Assembly: GCF_001672975.1 (NCBI RefSeq)
Contig: NZ_LZKU01000114.1
Coordinates: 1-44,252 of the forward strand
Length of the DNA: 44,252 bases
DNA from: Mycobacterium sp. 1465703.0
GTDB taxonomy: Bacteria > Actinomycetota > Actinomycetes > Mycobacteriales > Mycobacteriaceae
Direction: 5' to 3'
This document shows, piece after piece, positions 17,807-25,861 of the stretch. The position numbers and the translations under genes are program-made. The first letter of the stretch is position 1; the number at the start of each line of letters is the position of its first letter. The notes below the pieces were generated by a model. That model saw only the letters and a list, made by a program, of their open reading frames with translations. It had not been told where the DNA came from and searched no databases.

Positions 17807-18438
17807 ATCTCGATCAGATTGCCGGCATCGCGCACGAACCGGCGGGTGACCACAGGGGCGACCCAAACGGAATAGTGGTGTTGACTCACGGCGCCGGAGG
17901 CAACCGGGATTCGCCTCTGTTGCAACAGGTCTGCGACGAGTGGGCACAACGCGGATGGCTTGCGGTGCGCTACAACCTGCCCTACCGGCGACGCCGGCCG
18001 ACCGGCCCGCCCTCCGGCTCCGCCACGGCCGACCGGGCCGGCATCGTCGAGGCGATCACATTGTGCCGGGGCCTTGCCGACGGCCCACTGATCGCCGGTG
18101 GGCATTCCTATGGCGGCCGGCAGACGTCCATGGTGGTTGCCGCGGGCGACGCCGCCGTGGACGTTTTGACGTTGTTCTCCTATCCGGTCCATCCCCCGGG
18201 AAAACCCGAACGCCCCCGTACCGAGCACCTGCCCGACATCACGGTGCCGACGGTGTTCACCCATGGGACTTCGGATCCCTTCGGCACACCCGACGAACTG
18301 CGCGCCGCGGCCGCGTTGATCACCGGAACGACAGCCGTCGTCGAGATCGCCAGTGCCCGCCACGATCTGCGGTCCAAGACGTTGAACGTAGCGGCGCTGG
18401 CCGTCGATGCGGCGCTACAGCTGCTCGGGCGGAAATAG
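17803..18438 (+). CDS. Alpha/beta-hydrolase family protein (dienelactone-hydrolase/KANL3-Tex30-like)
   Basis: 211 residues. The fold is marked by VVLTHGAGGNRDSPLLQQV (oxyanion-side HGAGG near residue 28-32), the nucleophile elbow GGHSYGGRQ near residue 102 (Ser in GHSYG), an acidic residue in HGTSDPFGTPDEL, and the closing His in SARHDLRSK, giving a plausible Ser-Asp-His triad. The substrate is unknown. ATG 17803 overlaps the thiD stop by 4 bp, so it is in the riboswitch-controlled operon; M. tuberculosis Rv0421c holds the same place. A role in thiamine salvage or hydrolysis of a thiamine precursor ester is a guess from position only. Its TAG stop forms the first bases of the MarR-side inverted repeat. 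Confidence 0.88.
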
Positions 18439-18469
18439 ACAGCCAAAACTGGACAGCCTCAGCTGTCTA
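18436..18469. promoter_or_regulatory. Probable MarR operator: 8-bp inverted repeat with internal direct copy
   Basis: TAGACAGC (18436-18443) and GCTGTCTA (18462-18469) are perfect reverse complements 18 bp apart. A third copy, GACAGC at 18452-18457, forms a tighter palindrome with GCTGTC (18462-18467) around a 4-bp loop. The element ends 15 bp before the GTG of the marR gene, where an autoregulatory operator would be expected. A hairpin terminator for the preceding operon is an alternative, but there is no U-tract. Confidence 0.65.
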
Positions 18470-18484
18470 ATTTAGGGTGGTGTC

Positions 18485-18919
18485 GTGGATGGCATCAGCG
18501 ACAACGCCGTGGCGGCGGCCCGCGATATTCGGGTGGTGTTCAGCCGGTTGCGGCGCCGGCTCAAGGACATCGCAGGCGACGGTCTGACGCCGTCGCAGAC
18601 CGCGGTGCTCACCCGGCTGTGGAAAGAGGGGCCGTCGTCGGCCAGCGCATTGGCCGGTGCCGAGCAGGTGCGGCCGCAGTCGATGGCCACCATCCTGGCC
18701 GCCCTGGGCCAACGCGGGCTCATCGAGCGCGCGCCCGACCCGAATGACGGCCGGCGCCAAGTGGTCTCCCTGACCCTGGCGGGTAAACGGCGTGCCGAGA
18801 GCGACCGGCGCGCCCGCGAGGAGTGGCTGGCCCGAGCCATTCAGGAGCGCTATACCGAGGCCGAGCGGCGCGTCATCGTCGACGCATTGTCGCTACTCGA
18901 GCGCTTGACCGAGCAATGA
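18485..18919 (+). CDS. MarR-family transcriptional regulator
   Basis: 144 residues, typical MarR length. The winged helix-turn-helix is clear: LTPSQTAVLTRLWKEGPSSA, ALAGAEQVRPQSMATILAAL (recognition helix around residues 58-75) and the wing RGLIERAPDPNDGRRQVVSL with the conserved D-x-R at the wing tip. GTG 18485 is chosen because the inverted repeat ends just upstream. The F420-type oxidoreductase follows after 24 bp on the same strand, so it is the likely regulated partner. MarR proteins usually respond to small aromatic or oxidising molecules; the ligand here is unknown. Confidence 0.93.
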   Translation: MDGISDNAVAAARDIRVVFSRLRRRLKDIAGDGLTPSQTAVLTRLWKEGPSSASALAGAEQVRPQSMATILAALGQRGLIERAPDPNDGRRQVVSLTLAGKRRAESDRRAREEWLARAIQERYTEAERRVIVDALSLLERLTEQ

Positions 18920-18943
18920 GGACACGAAAGGACCTGATCAGCA

Positions 18944-19813
18944 ATGGAATTGGGACTGCACTTCATCGACTTCCTACCGGGAGACCCGGCCAGGCTGGGC
19001 CCGACGCTCACCGACGCGGCCAAGGCAGCCGAGCAGGGCGGCGCCACGCTATTCACCCTGGCTGACCACTTCTTCCAGATGGAAGCCATGGGACGGGCGG
19101 AGGATCCGTTCCTCGAGGGGTACACGTCATTGGGCTTTCTGGCCGGACAGACGGCGAGAATCGACTTGAGCCTGTTGGTCACCGGCGTCACCTACCGGTA
19201 TCCGGGCCTGCTGGCCAAGGCGGTCACGACGCTGGACGTCGTGTCGCAGGGCCGGTCGATGTTGGGACTCGGCGCGGCCTGGTATGAGCGGGAACACGCC
19301 GCCCTTGGCTTTCCATATCCGCCGGTGAGCCGGCGCTTCGAGATGCTCGAGGAAACGCTGCAGATCTGCCGGCAGATGTGGAGCGACAACAACGGCCCTT
19401 ACGAGGGCAAGCACTATCAGCTGGCCGAGACAATCTGTGTGCCACAACCAATTCGGCGTCCCCCGGTGCTGATCGGTGGCGACGGTGAGAAGAAGACGCT
19501 ACGCCTGGTCGCGCAATACGCCGACATCTGGAATTCGACGGTGACCGAAGTCGACGCGATCAAGCACAAGATCGAGGTGCTGCACCGTCATTGCGAGGCG
19601 GTCGGACGCGACCCCGGCGAGATCCGCAAGACGGTCGGCTATTTCGTCGATCCGTTCGAGGATCTGGACGGATATTTCAAGACCGTGGAGGGCTACGCCG
19701 AGCTCGGCATCGAGTTGGTCAACGCCGGCCCGTTCCCGGGCAATCCGGACCCGGTCGGTTTCGTTCGCCGCCTGGGCGACGAGGTGATCCCCCGGCTCGC
19801 CGAGATAGGCTGA
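18944..19813 (+). CDS. LLM-class F420-dependent oxidoreductase
   Basis: 289 residues, luciferase-like TIM barrel of the TIGR03560-like subfamily (from memory). Visible blocks: MELGLHFIDFLPGDPARLGP, TLFTLADHFFQMEAMG, IDLSLLVTGVTYRYPGLLAK, VVSQGRSMLGLGAAWYEREH (cofactor phosphate region) and RRPPVLIGGDGEKKTLRLVA. Such enzymes use F420H2 for hydride transfer; substrate unknown. ATG 18944 follows a purine-rich AAAGGA site (18926-18931). It lies 24 bp after marR on the same strand, suggesting a MarR-controlled pair, and ends 10 bp before the convergent lpqM stop. Confidence 0.9.
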   Translation: MELGLHFIDFLPGDPARLGPTLTDAAKAAEQGGATLFTLADHFFQMEAMGRAEDPFLEGYTSLGFLAGQTARIDLSLLVTGVTYRYPGLLAKAVTTLDVVSQGRSMLGLGAAWYEREHAALGFPYPPVSRRFEMLEETLQICRQMWSDNNGPYEGKHYQLAETICVPQPIRRPPVLIGGDGEKKTLRLVAQYADIWNSTVTEVDAIKHKIEVLHRHCEAVGRDPGEIRKTVGYFVDPFEDLDGYFKTVEGYAELGIELVNAGPFPGNPDPVGFVRRLGDEVIPRLAEIG

Positions 19814-19823
19814 CCCGGTGTCG

Positions 19824-21269
19824 CTATCCGGGATAGCGCGAATAACAGGCGTCCGCGTTGCCCGTCACCCCACCGCGAAACGCCGCGATCCGGGTGAAAC
19901 CGGCCGGCACGCTGGTGCCGTCCGCGTCGCTGGCCACCAGACGGTTGGTGAGCAGGCCGGCGACCGTTTCGTCGAGATCGCCTGCGGTCAGCAACAATTG
20001 GTTGTGCGACGGCAGATCGATCGGCTCGGCCATCTTGCGATGCGCCACACCGGTCAGGCATGCGGTTCGCAGCGCGGTCCACGGGCTTTGCATCGGCAGC
20101 CCGCGTTCATGCTGCACCGCCAGCGCGTACCGCGATATCACGACGGATAGGGCGGTGTCATCGCCTTGCGGCAGCGCGTGTTCCTTCTCGTCGGCGAGCG
20201 CGCCCATGGCGGCGAGTCCGGGCAGGTCGATGGTAATGGTGTTGGTGCCCGGGCAATAGGACGCCGGCGGAGTGGCCTTGGCGTCCGGGCAGTGGCCCGG
20301 CTGGTAGGACAGGGCCGGCGGGCTGCTAGGGGCGAAGATCTTTCCCAGCAGCTCCATCAGGTTCGACAACGTGTCCTGGTTGATCGGCACCTCACCGGTC
20401 TCCGCTCGTCCACTGCTGTCGACCCGCAAGGCGTTGGGCAGATCGCCACGACGCCGCTCCATTTCGTTGCGGTTGATCGTCGCGCAGGCCGAGGCGCCGC
20501 TGAGGAAACCCATTTGGAACGCGCTGATACGGTCCAGGGCAGACCCGTGCGCATCGTCGCTCTCGGTCTCGCTGTCCATCACCGGGTCACGCGTGGTGAT
20601 GATCCCGGCCAGCACGTGGTCGAGTCCATCTGCGGTGCTCAGCGTGAAACGCGGCGACTTGCCGTCAGCGACCCAGAACAGATAGACACCCGCGAAGCAA
20701 TCGGCCTGCTGCTCGCGAATGATGGTCGCGTCTCGTTTGGTCACCAGCTTCGCCATCTGTTGCAGCGCATGCCCGAATTCGTGTGCCAGCACACCGGTGA
20801 CGGACATGTCGCCGAAATACTTCTGCGCCATCGGCATGAATACCCCGCGGTCCCAAGCGATCAGGTTGCAGCGGGAGGTATAGAAGGCGTTGACGAGCTT
20901 GTAGGTCTCGTTGTGGCACACGATCGGGCTGCTCGGGTCGGTGGAGTCGTAAGACACCATCTTGCTGACCGGGACGAACTTGCCCTGCAGCGACTGGCTG
21001 TACACCGATTGCCAGTAGTCCTCGATGTCGTTGAGAGAGAGCAGCGCCAAAGTGTCGATGGGTCCGTTGTCGGTGTTGAGCACTTTGCCGGTGGGACTGG
21101 GCGCGTTCGAACGTATCCCGCTGGGCCCGTTGGTCGCGGGCAGACCGCCGACCAGGAACGGGTCGTTGAGCATCGACAGCGCGCGTCCCTCGACCAACGT
21201 CGAGCACCCCGCCACCACCAGGACGGTGGTCGCCCATATGAGTGCCGACCTGAGCGCATGGCGATTCAT
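19824..21269 (-). CDS. lpqM: Lipoprotein zinc metallopeptidase LpqM
   Basis: 481 residues from ATG 21269. The signal peptide has the lipobox VVAGC with lipidated Cys at about residue 22, so the protein is anchored outside the membrane. The zinc site HEFGH lies near residue 161 (VLAHEFGHALQQM), followed about 20 residues later by EQQADCFAG, whose Glu or Asp is the probable third ligand, giving an HExxH...E/D metallopeptidase. It resembles M. tuberculosis LpqM (Rv0419) in position and family. GTG 21275 is also possible and would add two residues. The gene converges on the plus-strand oxidoreductase and is 203 bp downstream of the cupin gene. The physiological substrate is unknown. Confidence 0.92.
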   Translation of the reverse strand: MNRHALRSALIWATTVLVVAGCSTLVEGRALSMLNDPFLVGGLPATNGPSGIRSNAPSPTGKVLNTDNGPIDTLALLSLNDIEDYWQSVYSQSLQGKFVPVSKMVSYDSTDPSSPIVCHNETYKLVNAFYTSRCNLIAWDRGVFMPMAQKYFGDMSVTGVLAHEFGHALQQMAKLVTKRDATIIREQQADCFAGVYLFWVADGKSPRFTLSTADGLDHVLAGIITTRDPVMDSETESDDAHGSALDRISAFQMGFLSGASACATINRNEMERRRGDLPNALRVDSSGRAETGEVPINQDTLSNLMELLGKIFAPSSPPALSYQPGHCPDAKATPPASYCPGTNTITIDLPGLAAMGALADEKEHALPQGDDTALSVVISRYALAVQHERGLPMQSPWTALRTACLTGVAHRKMAEPIDLPSHNQLLLTAGDLDETVAGLLTNRLVASDADGTSVPAGFTRIAAFRGGVTGNADACYSRYPG

Positions 21270-21472
21270 AACCACCTCATCCGGCTACAGGGCAGCAAGC
21301 AAGGAAACTCATTCTAAAGGCATTCCGGTACCCGGCAGCAGCAATCGGGCGAGCCAGCAAACAACGAAAAGGGCGGCGGCTCTTCGTCCGGTCGTGACAG
21401 ACCGGTTGGCCCGGCAAGGCCGGCAGCCCGGGGATTCTTCACGGGCGGGGCCATGCACGCGCGGACCCAGTC

Positions 21473-21829
21473 CTAGCCCTCTGGATAGAAAAGAAACAAC
21501 ACACAGCCCGTCGGCGATTGCGGAATGTGCCATGACCCTGCCGGAGCGTGCAGGAAGGTCCCCGCAGGATAGTTATTTACGCCGTCGTTGAGCACACCGG
21601 AGACGACGTAGATCTCCTCAGGCCCCGGACTGTGGTGGTCTTCGTCGCCCCAGACCGCGCCGGCAGCAATGGTCGTGACAATCGCATTGGCGCCGTTTTC
21701 ACCTCGCCACAGCCGTTGAACGGTGATCCCGGGAAAGATTTCAACAGGCTCAACCTCGCACAACGATTTCCATGTGTATCCCGGTGCGTTCGGACCGAAC
21801 CACGCCACGTCACCGCCGGCTGCGCTCAT
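21473..21829 (-). CDS. Small cupin-domain protein (ChrR-cupin-like)
   Basis: 118 residues from ATG 21829. A single cupin barrel is visible: RLWRGENGANAIVTTIAAGA, then the metal-motif region DEDHHSPGPEEIYVVSGVL (His-His-Glu at the usual ligand positions), YPAGTFLHAPAGSWHIPQSP (final His ligand) and a closing VLFLFYPEG. The PEEIYVVSG and PAGTFLHAPAG patterns are those of ChrR-type cupins that bind Zn or another divalent metal, sometimes as sensors, sometimes as stand-alone enzymes. The starting codon 21841 in the same frame would add four residues. There is no close neighbour to indicate function; the segment directly upstream is a coding-like remnant, so this gene may have arrived with material now decayed. 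Confidence 0.8.
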   Translation of the reverse strand: MSAAGGDVAWFGPNAPGYTWKSLCEVEPVEIFPGITVQRLWRGENGANAIVTTIAAGAVWGDEDHHSPGPEEIYVVSGVLNDGVNNYPAGTFLHAPAGSWHIPQSPTGCVLFLFYPEG

Positions 21830-21831
21830 GC

Positions 21832-22050
21832 TTAGCAGCACCAGCCCTCGGGCCCCAGGAATTCCCCATCAGGAATACCTAGTCCACAGGTATTGACAAT
21901 TGCCCTGCCAAGCAAGGGCTGCTCCCAGTCAACAGTGTCCTTGATAGCCGACAGGGCAAGCAGGTCATCTGGATTGAGTACGAACGCGGTGAGCGTCGCA
22001 CCGACCTGTTCGGCTTGCTGATCGCCAGCCTCGAGAGGCCGCGACCACCG
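21832..22050 (-). pseudogene. Coding-like remnant without start codon
   Basis: Reading minus-strand from 22050 to a TAA at 21832-21834, 72 sense codons encode a protein-like sequence including LTAFVLNPDDLLALSAIKDT, VDWEQPLLGRAIVN and GIPDGEFLGPEG. No ATG or GTG exists in frame before the conserved-looking part, and the frame opens right after the lpqL-paralog stop. The pattern hVLNPxDhxALxxhKD is like C-terminal parts of HK97-type phage capsid proteins, but the match is from memory and weak. Most likely the 3' end of a broken gene; a spurious frame cannot be excluded. Confidence 0.4.
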
Positions 22051-23523
22051 TCACGGCACCCGGGTGCGATGCCTCTTGTTGTGCGGCGGCACACCGTTGA
22101 CCCCACCGATGGACTCCGCGTAGCTGCCAACGGCGAATCCGACGCCAGAACCCATGACCGCCAAGGCTTCCCGGTTGATGTTGTCGACGGTGTCGCGAGG
22201 GCTTTGGAAGTTCGGGTCGAACGCCACACCTGCCTGACCGCCCCATAACCGAGCCTGCACCGGGGTTTTCGGTTGCGAGGCTCCGGTGGTCATTCCCCCG
22301 ACGGGTACGCCGGCCACCATGAAGGGGTGGTAGTCGGCCCTGGTATCCAACGGCATGTCGGCGGCCCGCTTGCCGGCCAGGTTCAGATAACCGGCCAGGG
22401 TGCGTTCGATCCCAGCCGAGCCCTCGGGCACATCGGCGGCGGAGACACCGGCCCCGGGCGGGCCGGACTGATCGCCGTCGTCGGTGAAGAATCCGGCATT
22501 GGGCGAACCCAGCATGGTGAAGTTCAAGTACATCGCGATGTCGTTGAGTTGTTCACGGTCCATGCCGAACACGTAATCCATGACGCCGTTGCGGCCGTCC
22601 TCTTCGGCACCCCAGAACACGAACCGCACCGCGTTGGTCACCGGCGCCAGCGGACCCAGCTGCAGCGCCGTCTCCAGCACCGCGGCAACACCGGAACCGT
22701 CGTCGTTGATCCCCGGCCCGGCCCGCGGGCCGTCCAGATGCGCACCGACCACGACGACCTCATGGGACGACCCGGTTTTAGTCTGCGCCACGATGTTTCG
22801 GGAAGTGATCTTGACGTTTTGCGCGTCCAGCACCAGACGTATCGGTGCGGTGGAGCCGGTCAGCGCGGCGGCGCCGGCCGAACCCAGCACGGCGACGGGC
22901 ACGGTCAATTGCTTGAAATAGCCGGTGGTGAACAGCGTGGGCGGAGCCCCGCGCCCGGTCGGGGAGCTGAGCACGATCACGGCGCTCGCGCCCCTGGCCA
23001 CCGCGCTGTTCTGTTTGTCGACCACCGAACAGTGCGCATCGTCGACGACGGCGATCGCACCCTTGGGCACGGTCGCCGGGTAATCGTTGGGTGCACACCC
23101 CGACGGCTGTGTCGGCCGGATCGGCTGTCCGGTCAATCCGCCGGGCGGCGTATGAACCAGCAGCGAGGCTTGGTCAACGGGGTAGGTGCGGCCCGAAACA
23201 GTCAGTGCCGGCTTACCCAAAGACACGGTGTAGAGCCGGTCGAACTGTGGTGTCTGTACGTCGAACCCTTTGTCGCGCAGAGCTTTAGCAACGTAGTCCA
23301 CGCTGGCGTTGAACCCTGGCGTCCCGTCCGCCCGGTTGCCGCCATTGGCGTTGGCGATCTTCTGCAAGGCGCGCAGGTGGGTCAGCATGCCCTCGGCGTT
23401 CACTTTTTTGGCCAGGCTGTGTCCAAGGTCCGGGGTCGCTGTCGGCGGCCCCGGACGGGTGGCCGAACAGCCGGCCACCAGCGCGGCGATCAGCAGCAGT
23501 GTCGCGCTCGGCCGCGAGATCAT
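22051..23523 (-). CDS. LpqL-type lipoprotein aminopeptidase (M28 with PA domain), second copy
   Basis: 490 residues. Lipobox LVAGC follows a short signal peptide, with the lipidated Cys near residue 19. A protease-associated (PA) domain sits in the middle (AIVVDDAHCSVVDKQNSAVA, ASAVIVLSS), inserted before the M28 zinc peptidase domain. Zinc-ligand blocks: VVVGAHLDGPRAGPGINDDG (His and bridging Asp), FVFWGAEEDGRNG (catalytic Glu-Glu) and DTRADYHPFMVAGVPVGGM. It is a tandem paralog of the next gene upstream, which it overlaps by ATGA. The bridging and catalytic residues are retained, so it should be active. Compared with the upstream copy, the HLDSV following the first ligand is HLDGP and the C-terminus is Arg-rich and shorter. 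Role: release of N-terminal residues from peptides outside the membrane. Confidence 0.93.
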   Translation of the reverse strand: MISRPSATLLLIAALVAGCSATRPGPPTATPDLGHSLAKKVNAEGMLTHLRALQKIANANGGNRADGTPGFNASVDYVAKALRDKGFDVQTPQFDRLYTVSLGKPALTVSGRTYPVDQASLLVHTPPGGLTGQPIRPTQPSGCAPNDYPATVPKGAIAVVDDAHCSVVDKQNSAVARGASAVIVLSSPTGRGAPPTLFTTGYFKQLTVPVAVLGSAGAAALTGSTAPIRLVLDAQNVKITSRNIVAQTKTGSSHEVVVVGAHLDGPRAGPGINDDGSGVAAVLETALQLGPLAPVTNAVRFVFWGAEEDGRNGVMDYVFGMDREQLNDIAMYLNFTMLGSPNAGFFTDDGDQSGPPGAGVSAADVPEGSAGIERTLAGYLNLAGKRAADMPLDTRADYHPFMVAGVPVGGMTTGASQPKTPVQARLWGGQAGVAFDPNFQSPRDTVDNINREALAVMGSGVGFAVGSYAESIGGVNGVPPHNKRHRTRVP

Positions 23524-25016
23524 GACTTGGTGAGCACGTGCCGGGTGCGGTCTGCCATGGCGGGAACGCCGTTATGCCCGCCGATGTCTTGCGCGTACAG
23601 GCCGATGGCGTAAGCCACACCGCGACCGTGGATTCCGAGCGCGGTGCGGTCAATGTGGTCAAGCGTGTCGGTCTTCTGGTGGTAGTTGGGGTCGAACGGT
23701 TGATCGGCGGTTCCGCCCCACAACTTGGCCTGATCGGCCGACATCTTGGCCTCGGCGCCGGAGAACAGGCCACCGGAGGGAATGCCCGCCAAGGTGAATC
23801 CGTCGTAGTCGGACCGGCCGTCGAACGAAGTGTCCTGCGCGGTCTTGCCGGCCGACTTCAGGTAGGCGACCAGTGTGCGTTCGATACCGGCCGATCCCTC
23901 GGGCACCACCGGCTGGCCGCGGGCTTCCATGGGCAGTGATTGGTCGCCGTCATAGGTGAAGTAGCCGGGGTTCGGCGATGCGAGCATGTCGAAGTTCAGG
24001 TACAGCGCAAGGTTTTTCAGCGCGGTCAGATCCAGCGACTCGACGTAGTTGCGCGACCCGATCAATCCGAGCTCCTCTGCACCCCAGAAGCCGAATCGCA
24101 CCGCGTTGTGCACTTGTGGCGAACTCCCCAGCCGCGCAGCGGTTTCCAGCACCGCTGCTACGCCCGATCCGTTGTCGTTGATTCCTGGCCCATCGGGCAC
24201 GCTGTCCAGGTGCGCCCCGGCCATCACCACGTCGGTTCCCGACCCGGTCTTGGTTTGCGCGATGACGTTGCGGGCCCGAAAGCTTCGGGCGCTGGCATCG
24301 AGCTTGATCGTGGTAGGTCCTGGCTGCCCGCGCAACTGCACTCCCACCGACTTGGTCACGCTCAGCACCGGAATCTTCACCTCGGTGTCGGGCCCGAGCG
24401 TGCCGCCCATCTGTTGTTCGTCGACGTTGTCGGCGATGATCATCGCCACGGCGCCGCGCTGTGCCGCGGCCTCCTCCTTCTGCGCGAACGGGCAGGTGCC
24501 GCGGTCCACCAGCACCACGGCGCCCTGCACGGGCAGGCTGGCGTAGTCGGAGGCCGCACAACCCAAGTTGTTCGACGGTGCGGCGACCAGCGGCCCGCTC
24601 ACCCCGTCCGGCGGGGTGGCCAGACTGAAGTCCAGTGCGCGCGCCTCCACCGCATTGCCGCCGACAGTGACCACCGGCTTTTCCGCATGAAACACCCGTG
24701 CCGAAAATTCGGGAGTCTGCACGTCAAATCCACTGCCGCGCAAGACGTTCACCACGTAGTCGACGCTGGCTTCGTATCCGGGCGTACCCACCGCACGGGT
24801 GCCGTTATTCGCGTTGGCGATGTCTTGCAGCTTGACCAGGTGGGCCATCATCGCGTCGGTGGTGACCTTGTCGCGCAACGCGGAAGCAAACTTGTCCGCG
24901 GCCGGGTTACCAGCTGCTTGCTGCGAGTCAGATGATCGATGGAAGCAGCCGGTTGAGAATGCGGTCAGGGTGATCACCACCAGCACCGCCGGAATCGTCG
25001 TGGATTTGTTCGCCAT
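23520..25016 (-). CDS. lpqL: Lipoprotein aminopeptidase LpqL (M28 family with PA domain)
   Basis: 498 residues from ATG 25016, close to the 500 of M. tuberculosis LpqL. Signal peptide with a lipobox-like FSTGC (Cys near residue 24). The PA domain includes GAVVLVDRGTCPFAQKEEAA. Zinc residues lie in VVMAGAHLDSVPDGPGINDN (about residues 270-290), FGFWGAEELGLIGSRNY and GRSDYDGFTLAGIPSGGLFS. The long upstream open frame to 25367 is antisense to the DUF2752 gene and is rejected. The PA domain often restricts access to the active site. It is followed by its paralog with a 4-bp overlap, so both should be made from one transcript. Role: surface aminopeptidase for peptide processing or nutrition. Confidence 0.94.
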   Translation of the reverse strand: MANKSTTIPAVLVVITLTAFSTGCFHRSSDSQQAAGNPAADKFASALRDKVTTDAMMAHLVKLQDIANANNGTRAVGTPGYEASVDYVVNVLRGSGFDVQTPEFSARVFHAEKPVVTVGGNAVEARALDFSLATPPDGVSGPLVAAPSNNLGCAASDYASLPVQGAVVLVDRGTCPFAQKEEAAAQRGAVAMIIADNVDEQQMGGTLGPDTEVKIPVLSVTKSVGVQLRGQPGPTTIKLDASARSFRARNVIAQTKTGSGTDVVMAGAHLDSVPDGPGINDNGSGVAAVLETAARLGSSPQVHNAVRFGFWGAEELGLIGSRNYVESLDLTALKNLALYLNFDMLASPNPGYFTYDGDQSLPMEARGQPVVPEGSAGIERTLVAYLKSAGKTAQDTSFDGRSDYDGFTLAGIPSGGLFSGAEAKMSADQAKLWGGTADQPFDPNYHQKTDTLDHIDRTALGIHGRGVAYAIGLYAQDIGGHNGVPAMADRTRHVLTKS

Positions 25017-25069
25017 CGCGCCCCAGGTTAGACCGCGGCCCAACCGGCCGGGATCAGGACACGGCGGTA

Positions 25070-25498
25070 TCAGACATACAGCGCGCTGAAGGGCGCAACG
25101 GGAATGTTGCGCACCACGAACCAGGCCAGCACCAGCGCAAGCGTCACCGGCGCCGCCCAGCGTCGGTGTTGCCAACTGCGCACGCGCCGACCGACCAACC
25201 GCCCGTAGGTCCAGGAGAAGTACGCCCACGCCAACAGCACGACAGCCGCCAGGCCCAACGCATTGAACCTGGCGGCCGCCAACAGATTGCCGTGCATGAG
25301 CGAATACACCATGCGTAAGCTGCCGCATCCGGGACAGTCGATCCCCAACAAAGCCTTGGTGGGGCATACCGGCAGCGGGCCGTTCGGAGTGGTCGGGTCA
25401 CCCGCCCAGACGGCGGCGCACATCAGTGTCGTGGATGCAGCCACCACCAGTGGTGCACCGAGATTCGCGTGTGCCGCCCCCCAGCGGGTCACCATCAT
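25070..25498 (-). CDS. DUF2752 membrane protein
   Basis: 142 residues with three hydrophobic segments at about residues 14-34, 78-97 and 112-130. The DUF2752 signature is clear: PVCPTKALLGIDCPGCGSLR, then MVYSLMHGNLLAAARFNALG. The two Cys of CPGC and the Cys of VCPTK are conserved in the family; their role (metal or redox) is unknown. ATG 25498 (MMVTRW; the second Met is an alternative) lies 12 bp after the CD225-domain gene's stop on the same strand, making a two-gene unit of small membrane proteins, a pairing that recurs in actinobacteria as I recall. Confidence 0.9.
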   Translation of the reverse strand: MMVTRWGAAHANLGAPLVVAASTTLMCAAVWAGDPTTPNGPLPVCPTKALLGIDCPGCGSLRMVYSLMHGNLLAAARFNALGLAAVVLLAWAYFSWTYGRLVGRRVRSWQHRRWAAPVTLALVLAWFVVRNIPVAPFSALYV

Positions 25499-25510
25499 TG
25501 AGACCTGCGA

Positions 25511-25861
25511 TTAGAACATCGCGGCAAGTGCCGCGTTGGTGTTCGTGTTCAGCGCACCGGACGCCATCAAGATGCCGTAGATGACGCCCACGACGATGCC
25601 GATGACCGCCGACCAGATTACCCATTTCTTGGCGCTGTCGGCCGACGCTTGCGCCTCGGCGTAGCGCCCCTGCGCCCACAACCCATTGACCTGGCTGGAT
25701 TTGACGATCGCCACGATCCCGAACGGAAGACAGCAAAAGAGCGTCACCAAAATCGACCACACCAGATAGTTATTCGGCGCTTGGCCGGCCGGCGGCTGCG
25801 GCGGATATCCGGGCGGAGTCGAAGGTGGATAACCAGGCGGGGGCGGAGGGGGTTGTGTCAT
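25511..25861 (-). CDS. CD225/dispanin-family membrane protein with Pro-rich N-terminus
   Basis: 116 residues from ATG 25861. The first ~35 residues are Pro/Gly/Tyr-rich (PPGYPPSTPPGYPPQPPAG). The CD225/dispanin domain follows: NNYLVWSILVTLFCCLPFGI (helix, with the typical LFCCLPFGI), VAIVKSSQVNGLWAQGRY, the conserved intracellular-loop part, then ADSAKKWVIWSAVIG and a second helix to about residue 105. In eukaryotes this family includes interferon-induced membrane proteins; bacterial roles are largely unknown. ATG 25876 five codons upstream is also in frame. It is the first gene of the minus-strand pair with DUF2752. Confidence 0.88.
   Translation of the reverse strand: MTQPPPPPPGYPPSTPPGYPPQPPAGQAPNNYLVWSILVTLFCCLPFGIVAIVKSSQVNGLWAQGRYAEAQASADSAKKWVIWSAVIGIVVGVIYGILMASGALNTNTNAALAAMF

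Noticed and set aside
21388..21405. CCGGTC-GTGACA-GACCGG hairpin downstream of the cupin gene
   Set aside because: Only a 6-bp stem and no U-tract in either direction; in GC-rich DNA such hairpins are common, so not called as a terminator.
23520..25367. LpqL open frame extended to 25367
   Set aside because: The added part reads antisense through the DUF2752 gene, while ATG 25016 starts a proper lipoprotein signal peptide.
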